Positions 43,772 to 51,703 of a stretch of 64,000 nucleotides of DNA are shown piece after piece. A model generated the notes under the pieces. That model had not been told where the DNA came from and made no database searches. It was given only the letters and a program-made list of their open reading frames with translations. The stretch is from M30B19 sp041741535 (GTDB lineage: Bacteria > Planctomycetota > Planctomycetia > Pirellulales > Pirellulaceae). The stretch spans positions 62,001-126,000 of the forward strand of contig JBGSJV010000062.1 of assembly GCA_041741535.1 (NCBI GenBank), read 5' to 3'. Within the stretch, counting starts at the first letter, position 1. Each line of letters starts with the position of its first letter. The translations under genes were made by a program, and so were the position numbers.

Positions 43772-45781
43772 ATGAGTTTTGAAAATTTGGGGCTAGACCC
43801 CAAAATTCTGTCTACCTTGCAAAAGTTGAAGTACACGGTTGCCACCCCCATCCAAGTAGCATCGATTCCGGCGATTCTTGCGGGCGATGATTTGTTGGGT
43901 TGTGCGCAAACCGGGACGGGAAAGACGGCTGCGTTTTCGTTGCCCATTTTGCAAAACCTGTTCCTCGCGCTCCCCGCAGATCGCGCAAGCGAAAGAAACG
44001 CCAGTGAACATGGCGCGCGAAATTCCAATCCGCGTAGCCGCGAGCGTGCACCGTCACGACCGGTTTCCGTTCTCGTCCTAACGCCGACGCGCGAATTGGC
44101 CAATCAAGTGAGCAAGAGCTTCGCCACTTACGGACGCGGGCTTGGAATGCGACAAGTGGTCATATTTGGCGGAGTCTCGCAGAACCCGCAAATCACCGCC
44201 TTGCGCGCGGGAGTTGATATCGTCGTGGCCACACCTGGTCGTTTGCTCGACTTGATGGGGCAAAACGTCGTGGACCTTAGTCACGTCAAGGTCTTGGTGT
44301 TGGATGAAGCCGATCAAATGTTGGACATGGGATTTATTCAACCGCTGAGAAAAATCGTCAGCCGGATCCCGCGCGACCGACAAACATTGATGTTCTCCGC
44401 GACCATGCCGCCCGAAATACAAGGGCTGGCGGAACAATGGCTGAATAACCCGCTGACCGTCCAAGCGAACGTGGTGGCTCGTCCTCCCGACAAGATCAAA
44501 CAGTCGGTGGCGTTTGTCGAGCAATCACGCAAAGCGGATGCCTTGATCGAATACCTTCGGACCACACGTGGCGTTCGACATATCGTTTTTTGTCGCACCA
44601 AACATGGCTCGGATCGACTGGCCAAGTTACTGGATCGCGCCAAGATCTCGGCTGTGGCAATTCATGGCAACAAGAGTCAGAACGCTCGCGAACGAGCCTT
44701 GGCTAGTTTCTGTTCGGAGGAGCCGCCTATCTTGGTCGCGACCGATGTCGCGGCTCGCGGCTTGCACATGCCCGGCGTATCGCACGTCATCAATTACGAA
44801 TTGCCGAACACGCCCGAAACCTACGTCCATCGTATCGGGCGAACGGCTCGGGCCGGTGCAGCCGGTGAATCCATCTCATTCTGTAGCCCCGACGAACGCG
44901 AGTATTTGCGCGATATCGAACGCCTGATTGGCTACTCGATTCCCACACAATCACTGGCCGGATTCTCATCTGCCGAACCAGCCAGGTCCGACTCACGATC
45001 CCAAGACCCCAAACCATCGCAACGCACCAATCCGTCCCGCGGCAGTAACCCGCGCGGCAATACTTCGCGCGCGAAAACGGGTGGCAAAAAATCGTCGGTC
45101 CCCAGTTTCGCTCAACGAAATGTTGCCCAACGAAACGCCGCCATTCAAAAAGCAGCCGCAGTGCAAGCGATCCGAACGACCACCGAACGTCCGATTGGCA
45201 GTCCAAGCAAAAAGCCAACTACCGGCCGAGCCGCAAACTCACAAGAACGGCCATCAGCACAAGCCCGGCCATCAGCACAAGCCCGGCCATCCGCGCAAGA
45301 TCGACCAAGGGCACAGGAACGACAAACGTCCCACGAACGACCGAGTGCACTAGAACGATCGGGTGCACAAGAACGATCAAGGGCAAAGGATCGACCGAGG
45401 GCCCAGGATCGACCAACAGGCCAGGATCGTCCGTCTCGGCCAGCGAAGCTTGGTTCCACCGGCCCAGGAAAGCGGTTTGAAAATCCCACCCGCGGAAATT
45501 CACCCAGCGACGATGACAATCGCCCGCGACGTTCTCGGCCAGACAACATGCAACCTTCGGGTGGCTCGCGATCGAACCGCGAAAGCATGCCGCCCCGCAG
45601 TCGTCCTGCATCAAGTCCTGGGCCAAGACGAGCAGAAAGCAATCCTGGCGGTACGCAGGCCAGTCGTCCTCAGGCCAGTCGTTCTTCGGCTAGCGATTCT
45701 CCGCCCCGTCGCTCGTCGCAAGACAATCGGGCTCAACCGCGTGGTCCCCAACGCGGTGGCGGTATCCAGCGGCGTCCTTAA
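43772..45781 (+). CDS. DEAD-box RNA helicase with long repetitive basic tail
   Basis: A 669-residue RhlE-like RNA helicase. Core residues 1-390: Q motif (YTVATPIQVASIP), motif I AQTGTGKT, Ia PTRELANQV, II DEAD (VLDEADQMLDMG), III SAT, IV HIVFCRTKHG, V ATDVAARGLHMPGVSHV, VI HRIGRTARAG. It unwinds RNA, perhaps in ribosome assembly or mRNA decay at low temperature. Residues about 400-669 form a low-complexity tail rich in Arg, Ser, Pro, Gln, Gly with imperfect repeats such as RPSAQA and RAQDRP (about 495-560) and RG/RGG-like ends; such tails bind RNA and can phase-separate. The DNA of the tail has tandem repeats, so its length may vary between strains. Confidence 0.93.
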   Translation: MSFENLGLDPKILSTLQKLKYTVATPIQVASIPAILAGDDLLGCAQTGTGKTAAFSLPILQNLFLALPADRASERNASEHGARNSNPRSRERAPSRPVSVLVLTPTRELANQVSKSFATYGRGLGMRQVVIFGGVSQNPQITALRAGVDIVVATPGRLLDLMGQNVVDLSHVKVLVLDEADQMLDMGFIQPLRKIVSRIPRDRQTLMFSATMPPEIQGLAEQWLNNPLTVQANVVARPPDKIKQSVAFVEQSRKADALIEYLRTTRGVRHIVFCRTKHGSDRLAKLLDRAKISAVAIHGNKSQNARERALASFCSEEPPILVATDVAARGLHMPGVSHVINYELPNTPETYVHRIGRTARAGAAGESISFCSPDEREYLRDIERLIGYSIPTQSLAGFSSAEPARSDSRSQDPKPSQRTNPSRGSNPRGNTSRAKTGGKKSSVPSFAQRNVAQRNAAIQKAAAVQAIRTTTERPIGSPSKKPTTGRAANSQERPSAQARPSAQARPSAQDRPRAQERQTSHERPSALERSGAQERSRAKDRPRAQDRPTGQDRPSRPAKLGSTGPGKRFENPTRGNSPSDDDNRPRRSRPDNMQPSGGSRSNRESMPPRSRPASSPGPRRAESNPGGTQASRPQASRSSASDSPPRRSSQDNRAQPRGPQRGGGIQRRP

Positions 45782-45891
45782 TCAAACGTTCGTAACGAAG
45801 CCATCGTGGTTTCCGTACCGCCACGGCTAACCGCAGATCGCCGGATGGATACTTGCAATGGAATGCATTAGTCATTTCTTAGGCTATCATC

Positions 45892-46128
45892 TCGGAAGTT
45901 AGACAATGGCGGCCGGTCAAGTGCTGGCGGTGAAGATCGAGTTTGCCCTCGGTTCATCTGCAGTTCGGCTTTGCCATCCGTTGGAATTACCAAAGGCTCG
46001 CATTTTGTCGCACGGTGGCTCGGGCCATTTGCGGCTCGGGCCATTTGCGGCTCGGCAGATTCGACGATCTGGGTACTTGGATTAACCAAAGTCGGAATCG
46101 CCCAAATCGGGAAGTTATTTCGGGACTA
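45892..46128 (+). repeat. Dispersed repeat family 1, copy C (partial)
   Basis: Matches the right half of copy A from cggaagtt...ggtcaag, through the arm gcagttcggctttgccatcc (near 45960) and ggattaaccaaagtcgga, to gggaagttatttcgggac. The left arm is missing. It has an internal 16-bp tandem duplication, ggctcgggccatttgc at 46017-46032 and 46033-46048. The rest of the 45782-46156 gap is unassigned. Confidence 0.7.
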
Positions 46129-46156
46129 TTTGTTATTGGCGATTGCGATGGGTGCA

Positions 46157-46483
46157 TTACTTCTTACGTTTGGGTTTCGCTTGGCTGGCTAATTCATGGA
46201 CGGTGACACGTACCAGATCACAAACCCAGGGGCCATTATCGATTTGATCGTCGATCAAAAAATGGACGCGCGCGTTGGGATAGGGAACTCCTTCACTGGG
46301 CGAGCCGATAAACTGTCGGCCGGCGGCCGTTGGTTTGACAAACACTCGATCGTCACAAATCATTCCGAAGAACACGCCGTTGCAGTAGAGCCCGTACTCG
46401 CCGAACATTTTTTTGGCCAGAATCTCGCCGGCGGGAGCCAATTGGTCCACGACGAAGTCAGCGGTTTGTTGCTTTGAACTCAT
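46157..46483 (-). CDS. TfoX N-terminal domain protein
   Basis: A 108-residue protein of the TfoX/Sxy N-terminal family: KKMFGEYGLYCNGVFFGMICDDRVFVKPT is the family core, ending in a Lys-rich tail. Full-length TfoX regulates competence in gammaproteobacteria, but stand-alone N-domain proteins are common and of unknown role. It begins 4 bp after the hydrolase gene's stop on the same strand, so is probably co-transcribed. Confidence 0.88.
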   Translation of the reverse strand: MSSKQQTADFVVDQLAPAGEILAKKMFGEYGLYCNGVFFGMICDDRVFVKPTAAGRQFIGSPSEGVPYPNARVHFLIDDQIDNGPWVCDLVRVTVHELASQAKPKRKK

Positions 46484-46487
46484 GATA

Positions 46488-47558
46488 TTACTTTCGTTGC
46501 CACTGGTCGGCTTTGTCGAGCACGGACTTCACTTCCTCACTTTGCAACCAAGCCTTGGCCGCGTCGTCTTCGCGCAAGTACGCGTCCCAAAAGGCGGTGC
46601 TGATCGCTTCGATTGCCCGATGATGACTGGGATTTCGCGCTTTGGTTTCGCCAGACAATTTGTGATCGGTAAAGACCGAGTGTTCGGCCTGATCCAAGAC
46701 AAGTTCGTATTTGTCGCCGGCTGGGAGTGCTGGAAACACTTCGCGCCGGGACTCGGGCGACTGTTCCCCAATTGGCGAATCATCATGGGTACCGGTCAAC
46801 AGGAGCCAGGGTATCTTTACGCCGCGAAACGCTCGGTCCGGATTGCCGATGGCCGGCACGCCCGGACTCATGACGACGGCAGCTCGGATGCGCGGTTCGA
46901 CGCTCGAACGACCAAGAACATTCGACTGGCCACTGACGTTCTGGGTGGTCACCGCACCAAACGAATGTCCCGACATCCCCACTCGCTTGAGATCGACGCG
47001 TTGATGTAATTGGTGTCCCGGTTCGGCATTCCAACGTTCCAATTGATCCAAAACGTCGGAGACGTCGCCGATTCGCAGAGCCAACTGTTCGCCATTGGCC
47101 GCTTGGACGAGAGCGCGTCGGCGGCCTCCCAAGGACTCGTTCTTCCAGACACTTTCATCACTACCCGGATGTTGTAAGAACACGGCCACATAGCCGCGTT
47201 TGGACCAATGCTGACCAAGAAACGTGGACCCTTCACGACTTCCGCCCAGTCCATGGCTAAATAATACGACCGGTTCCGGCCTAGCAGATTTGGCAGGCAG
47301 GTAGATCCGCACGGGCACTTCGCGATTTCTCGCCCGATCCTTGACGGAGTCGTCGTGCACCGTCCCCTTTTCGCTGGCCACGGCCCGACGTGGATCGTAG
47401 TCACTGGCGGAAACGCGATCGTTCGAGTCCTGATTTGCCCCCGCAGCCGGAACCGAGTTCAATCGCTCCGAATCTTGCTCCAGACCCCGGGGACGGAATC
47501 GTCCCATGCCAACGGCAAAGAAAGCCAAGAATACAATCAACCAAGTCCAACGCTGCAT
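46488..47558 (-). CDS. Exported alpha/beta hydrolase
   Basis: A 356-residue alpha/beta hydrolase with an N-terminal hydrophobic segment (WTWLIVFLAFFAVGMG) acting as signal or anchor. The fold signs are VVLFSHGLGGSREGSTFLGQHWSKRGY (oxyanion region), the nucleophile elbow GHSFGA, then LLLTGTHDDSP (probable acid) and AEHSVFTDH (probable catalytic His). The layout resembles the platelet-activating-factor acetylhydrolase/chlorophyllase-like group; the substrate is unknown. The ATG at 47558 has GAGGG nine bases upstream. Confidence 0.85.
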   Translation of the reverse strand: MQRWTWLIVFLAFFAVGMGRFRPRGLEQDSERLNSVPAAGANQDSNDRVSASDYDPRRAVASEKGTVHDDSVKDRARNREVPVRIYLPAKSARPEPVVLFSHGLGGSREGSTFLGQHWSKRGYVAVFLQHPGSDESVWKNESLGGRRRALVQAANGEQLALRIGDVSDVLDQLERWNAEPGHQLHQRVDLKRVGMSGHSFGAVTTQNVSGQSNVLGRSSVEPRIRAAVVMSPGVPAIGNPDRAFRGVKIPWLLLTGTHDDSPIGEQSPESRREVFPALPAGDKYELVLDQAEHSVFTDHKLSGETKARNPSHHRAIEAISTAFWDAYLREDDAAKAWLQSEEVKSVLDKADQWQRK

Positions 47559-47810
47559 CGAAATTTTCCCTCGGTAAGGCCGCCAAAAGTATAACACGAT
47601 GCATTCGCAACCAACGGACAGTTTTTGCGGTTCACTTTCACGAGTTGGCTGATGGAACTTTCGTCGTCCAATTCCTTGGGCCTGTGAAATCGATTGTGCC
47701 GGTTATCCGAACCGATATTTGTGACTTTGTTCGCTCGTGGCGAGGGTACGTACGATGCGGCGCCGGCTCAACCGATATTCAAGACGGGAGCCTTCCAGGA
47801 ACCTGTCAAC

Positions 47811-48158
47811 ATGAACACCCGAACATTGCCCACGACCGGCGCGGACGCCGCAACCAATCTGTTGCAATTGATCATCGATTTGGACCCCCAATTGTCCATC
47901 GAGGATATTTTCCGTGTCGGAAGTTTGCTGACGATGCATGCCGACCCCGCGCGTCTGAACCAAGCCAATTATGTCAAAGACGTATGGCTAGAGCTTTCAT
48001 TGCGGCTACAGGCAGCGGCCGACCAGCAGGCCGCGGTTAGCGAAGAGCTTGAGAATCTCGCTAGTACGGATCCCCAAAAGTTCAAGCCCGATCAGGTCTG
48101 GCTGCTGATCAAAGCCATCAAAGTCTTGAGTCAAACGCTGGAGTTCTATTCCAAGTAG
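47811..48158 (+). CDS. Small conserved protein of unknown function
   Basis: A 115-residue helical protein beginning MNTRTLPTTGADAATNLLQLIIDL, with an AGGA about nine bases upstream of the ATG at 47811. It has no membrane span and no known motif. Leu- and Gln-rich helices (LSLRLQAAADQQAAVSEELENLA) suggest coiled-coil contacts. I recognise no family. Coding-like composition and a good start context support it; a longer upstream reading overlaps nothing useful. Confidence 0.65.
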   Translation: MNTRTLPTTGADAATNLLQLIIDLDPQLSIEDIFRVGSLLTMHADPARLNQANYVKDVWLELSLRLQAAADQQAAVSEELENLASTDPQKFKPDQVWLLIKAIKVLSQTLEFYSK

Positions 48159-48220
48159 GCGCTGCGAGTCTGGTTCGCCCGTCCGCGGAAACGCGGGGAT
48201 TAGCCGCTAAGGAGTTGTCT

Positions 48221-48560
48221 GGAAATAACTTCCCGATGTGGGAGAGTCCGACCTTGGATAATCCGAGAACCCCGATCGTCGAAACTGACGAGACGCTAGG
48301 TCTGAGCCACCGAATAGCTTGAGCCACAACGCGGCAAAATGCGAGCGTTTGGTAATTCCCACGGATGGCAATGCCGAACTGCGGATGAACTGTCCGCGGA
48401 CACTTCCTTGACCGACAGCAACTTGTCCGACTGCCATGGTCGAACTTCCTAGCTGGTACTTTGACGGTCTACAATTCAATACCGCTGGCCGCGAATGCAC
48501 TCATCCGCAGATCGGCTTTGCCATCCGTGGGAAGTCCGCCCGCCAGGCAAATGATCGTTT
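48221..48560 (-). repeat. Dispersed repeat family 1, copy B
   Basis: The most intact copy, about 340 bp, opposite to A and C. Inverted arms lie at 48356-48387 and 48502-48534. Reading the minus strand, it matches copy A from about the ttgcctggcgggcggac block to gggaagttatttcc. It has no insertion where copy A carries one. The gap 48159-48781 holds this repeat and the A+T-rich segment next to it. Confidence 0.75.
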
Positions 48561-48580
48561 AGGGTTCACACGCGGCTAAG

Positions 48581-48700
48581 AAATGAGTATTAAAAAATGG
48601 AAATTGAAAAATGCAAAATGCTGAGAGCCATCGTTTGCTCGCGGAATGCCTGAAACTAGCGTTTGGTACCTTTTGAATTTTTCACTCTTCAATATTCATT
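48581..48700. repeat. A+T-rich imperfect inverted repeat
   Basis: About 30-nt arms at 48582-48611 and 48671-48700 match in 22 of 30 positions when one is reverse-complemented; the middle (48612-48670) is less A+T-rich. Base composition is unlike the flanking DNA, so this may be another small element. Confidence 0.45.
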
Positions 48701-48781
48701 AATCATTCAAACGCCGGAGCCAGCGAGGTAAATTTCGGAGCTTTCGACGTTCGAAATCCGGAACTTATTTCCCGACAAATC

Positions 48782-49717
48782 CTAACCGCCAAGGTGGGCA
48801 TCTTCCAGGCCCAGCCCTTCCCACTTGAACGCCCGGCGTTCCCCATGTCCAATTGTCAAAACGGTTTCACCATTCTGGAAAATGCGAACGGTCCCGCTCG
48901 ACTCACTCACGACAATCGCGATGCTGTGTGTATTCTTGCTGATCGCGGCACCCGCCAAATGTCGAGCTCCCAAACCGTGTGACAATGCCACCTCAACCGG
49001 CAACGTATCGATCAAACGAGCCGTCCCTTCCACGACGCCGTCCGACGAGATGACAAAACAGCCGTCCATCTGAGCCAGTTCTTTCAGCGACTCACGGACT
49101 TTGGGGTCAAACATGCTCCGTTCGGTTCGTTTGTAGCCTTTGACAATGTCAAAACCCGTCGCGTGACTATGCTTCAGGACCTTCTTGTGGTCACCCACGA
49201 CAAACATCGTGCCAACCGGCTTCCCCTCGCGGCCTTCTCGGCCAATTTCCACGGCTAAATCCACTACCGCCTTAAGAACATTCAGGGGCACCTGCGATTC
49301 GATCAACTGCAAATCGCGGCTCGTCAGTCGCCCCAAATGTTCATCCATTTGGACCAGCGAAATCGAATCGACGCGATCATGCGTGTAGGCACTGTACATC
49401 ACGACCACCTCCGAGCCCTGGCGGAAGATATCGTCCGCCACACCACTCAACAGAGCAATCGAAATCAGCTCGTGAATGGCGACGTCGGCCACCGGTAATT
49501 CGATGGTGGGAATCCCCTGTTCCATCGCCGAGGTACATTGCTCGGGATTCCCACTGGCCAAGACAATCTGGATCGGCTCCACGGCTTTCTTGGCAGATTC
49601 CCAATCGTTGCAGGTGGGCAGCATCAACAGAATGGACGACAACTCCGACTCCACGGCCAACGCCTTGGCGGACTGCAGCAACCGATAAAAATGCTTGGAA
49701 AAGCGGAGTATCTTCAT
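48782..49717 (-). CDS. Diadenylate cyclase (DisA_N)-like protein, altered motifs
   Basis: A 311-residue protein. The N-terminal half (1-130) resembles a Rossmann-like or pyruvate-kinase-C-terminal-like domain. The C-terminal half is a DAC/DisA_N nucleotide-binding domain (GTMFVVGDHKKVL, GYKRTERSMFDP, MDGCFVISSDGVVEGTARLI, GLGARHLAGAAISK). The canonical DGA and GTRHRAA motifs are DGC and GARHLAGAA, losing the second Arg of RHR, so cyclic di-AMP synthesis is uncertain. It could be an ATP-binding or altered-specificity homologue. Start ATG 49717; a GTG is three codons upstream. It is transcribed away from the dipeptidase end with a hairpin between. Confidence 0.78.
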   Translation of the reverse strand: MKILRFSKHFYRLLQSAKALAVESELSSILLMLPTCNDWESAKKAVEPIQIVLASGNPEQCTSAMEQGIPTIELPVADVAIHELISIALLSGVADDIFRQGSEVVVMYSAYTHDRVDSISLVQMDEHLGRLTSRDLQLIESQVPLNVLKAVVDLAVEIGREGREGKPVGTMFVVGDHKKVLKHSHATGFDIVKGYKRTERSMFDPKVRESLKELAQMDGCFVISSDGVVEGTARLIDTLPVEVALSHGLGARHLAGAAISKNTHSIAIVVSESSGTVRIFQNGETVLTIGHGERRAFKWEGLGLEDAHLGG

Positions 49718-49842
49718 GGGCACCACTATCTGGACGATGTTCGGCAGGACAGTTACCGTTGCCGCACAATCTAAAGTCCCCCATCAAAAATAGCAAGATT
49801 TATCTCGGCACTTTCCGACCGAGGCTGGAGTGGAACGTGCCC

Positions 49843-49887
49843 CGTCTTGCTGGCACTTTTTGTTCAGACCAATAGTCCAGCAAGACG
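49843..49887 (-). terminator. Possible terminator hairpin after dipeptidase gene
   Basis: cgtcttgctgg (49843-49853) and ccagcaagacg (49877-49887) form a perfect 11-bp stem with a 23-nt loop, directly past the minus-strand dipeptidase stop. A T-run is missing on that strand. The stem also resembles a palindromic element. Confidence 0.4.
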
Positions 49888-49892
49888 ATCCC

Positions 49893-51116
49893 TCAATTCC
49901 CTTTTTGCTGAAGATCGTGGGCAACCTTTTCGGCAGCCTCCATCACACGCAGGATATTGCCACCCAAAATCTTGTGGATTTGCTCTTCGTTGTAACCGCG
50001 ATCCAGAAGGATTTGCGTGATCGCGGGATACTTCGAGACATCCTCCAACCCGTGCGGCAGACTGGTCACGCCGTCGTAATCTCCGCCGATCCCCACATGA
50101 TCGATCCCCGCCACCTTGATCACATGTTCGATATGGTCGCACACGTCAAAGATTGTTCCACGGGCTTTGGGTTCGCGCTGGAGCTGCTCTGTGGGAGCGA
50201 TAAACCCCGAAACAAACGTCACCATAACAACACCGCCGTTTTTCGGGATTCGGCGCAGCACATCGTCAGGGACATTTCGAGGATGATCGCAAATCGCTCG
50301 CGCCGACGAATGCGAGAAGATCACTGGAGCCGCCGTCGTGTCCAACGTCGCGTGCATGGTCGCCGGACTCACGTGGGAGATGTCCACCAACATTCCGACC
50401 CGATTCATTTCTCGCACTACTTCGCGGCCAAACTCTGCCAGTCCTTGATGCCGGGGCTCGTCAGTTGCACTATCGGCCCAGTCCACGTTCTTCGAGTGAG
50501 TCAATGTCATGTACCGCACACCGCGATCATAAAAACGTTGGATAAGCCCCAGTTGATTTTCGATCGAATGTCCGCCTTCAATCCCCATGAGCGACGCGAT
50601 CTTGCCGTCGGCAATCGCTTGTCGCACGTCGGCCGCCGTGCCTGTACGTTGGAAATGCTCCGGATATCGGCGCAACATCTCGTCAACGATGTCGATTTGT
50701 TCCATCGTCATGACCGTCGCGTTTCCGGTGACGGCGGAGCTAGATGGTACATAGACCGACCAAAACTGAGCTTTCAAGCCTCCGGCCTTCAGTCTTGGGA
50801 TGTCTGTGTGAAACTTTGTAGGTTGTGCAATATCCACTTTATCGAAGCTGGAGTTCGCCTCGGCTCGCATGGTCCAAGGCAAATCGTTGTGGCCGTCAAA
50901 CAATGATCCGCTGAAGTGAATCCGCTGGGCCTCGGCTGAAATTTCAATCTTGGGGAACGCTGGTTCGTCCGCTGGTGCAGTCTCCTTGGCCGGCGCCGGA
51001 GCTGTCAGGGCTGCGGCCCCATTTTCGCTGGCCTGACCAGCGGCCCACGCCGCCAAGCTTGTAACCAAGCAACCCGTACCAACACGCAACAAAAGGGAAA
51101 CGAATAGACCACGCAT
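49893..51116 (-). CDS. Exported membrane dipeptidase (M19 family)
   Basis: A 407-residue zinc dipeptidase of the renal dipeptidase family with a Sec signal (MRGLFVSLLLRVGTGCLVTSLAAWAAGQA). Metal-binding and family motifs are FDGHNDLPW (His and Asp), ASLMGIEGGHSIEN (bridging Glu), YMTLTHSKN, DISHVSPATMH (His), PVIFSHSSARAICDHPRNVPDD (His, Arg), and GIGGDYDGV (Asp). It would hydrolyse dipeptides in the periplasm or outside the cell, D-Ala/L-amino-acid pairs in some members. The ATG at 51116 fits the signal; further upstream reading is not supported. It shares a 587-bp gap with the divergent amt gene. Confidence 0.9.
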   Translation of the reverse strand: MRGLFVSLLLRVGTGCLVTSLAAWAAGQASENGAAALTAPAPAKETAPADEPAFPKIEISAEAQRIHFSGSLFDGHNDLPWTMRAEANSSFDKVDIAQPTKFHTDIPRLKAGGLKAQFWSVYVPSSSAVTGNATVMTMEQIDIVDEMLRRYPEHFQRTGTAADVRQAIADGKIASLMGIEGGHSIENQLGLIQRFYDRGVRYMTLTHSKNVDWADSATDEPRHQGLAEFGREVVREMNRVGMLVDISHVSPATMHATLDTTAAPVIFSHSSARAICDHPRNVPDDVLRRIPKNGGVVMVTFVSGFIAPTEQLQREPKARGTIFDVCDHIEHVIKVAGIDHVGIGGDYDGVTSLPHGLEDVSKYPAITQILLDRGYNEEQIHKILGGNILRVMEAAEKVAHDLQQKGN

Positions 51117-51288
51117 TGCACAATTCTCCCAAACAATCCGACGGAAACGACCGCCTTCAAGGTACAGCGAACAAGACGCACCGGCAACGGTCCGGATACA
51201 TAACCCTGATTGGCCAATAATCAATCATCACTTAACCGAGAGTTTCACTCAGGCGATCGGCGGTACAGGACTCGAACGGCTAAATTGT

Positions 51289-51339
51289 CGTGGTTCGTTC
51301 CGCGAACCAATGTTGGATCGCGGAGCGATCCACTACATT
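51289..51339 (-). repeat. Palindromic repeat family 3, intergenic copy
   Basis: Reverse complement of 11119-11170 with a few changes: gtggttcgttccgcgaacca and tggatcgcggagcgatcca hairpins. It sits between the divergent dipeptidase and amt genes. The other parts of the 51117-51703 gap, apart from a sigma-54-like site, hold nothing I can assign. Confidence 0.75.
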
Positions 51340-51519
51340 GCCAATCGGTTCGAGCTCTGCACGCGACTGCCTATTTTTCCAGCAGCAAATGCGGTGTCCT
51401 GCGCAAACAAGCAGCATGCGGAGAATAGGGCGCACGCGGCAATTGTTCTAATGTCGGCATCCTGTCCTTTAAGGCGTATTTATTGACGTTGAAGGCGTTT
51501 TATTTCACTTTGTTTCGAG

Positions 51520-51535
51520 TGGCACGCAGACTGCT
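51520..51535 (+). promoter_or_regulatory. Sigma-54-type promoter upstream of amt-glnK
   Basis: TGGCAC-gcaga-CTGCT, with GG and GC ten bases apart, matches the TGGCAC-N5-TTGCW consensus at all but one position. It lies about 170 bp upstream of the amt start, which fits NtrC-type control of nitrogen genes. No upstream activator site was identified. Confidence 0.6.
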
Positions 51536-51703
51536 TAACGGAAACGGGTTCGGTCGAATTTGTCGATCGACAAGTTTGCAACGGTTGCTGCGTTTATTTC
51601 GGAAGGGCTTCGCGTCGGACCAAGTGTAGGCACTTGATTCCGCTGCGAAGTCTTGGTTTGGCCAAGGAACGGCCCCACGTTCCTCGAAGCCTTTTGTGAA
51701 AGA

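Noticed and set aside
45240..45310. Tandem repeats that could look like a CRISPR array
   Set aside because: The repeat unit is short, in frame, and codes for the RPSAQA-type tail; there are no spacers and no cas genes.
45145..45642. A 165-residue Arg/Ser/Asp-rich frame antisense to the helicase tail
   Set aside because: It is a mirror of the tail's repeats, has no family sign and no independent start signal.
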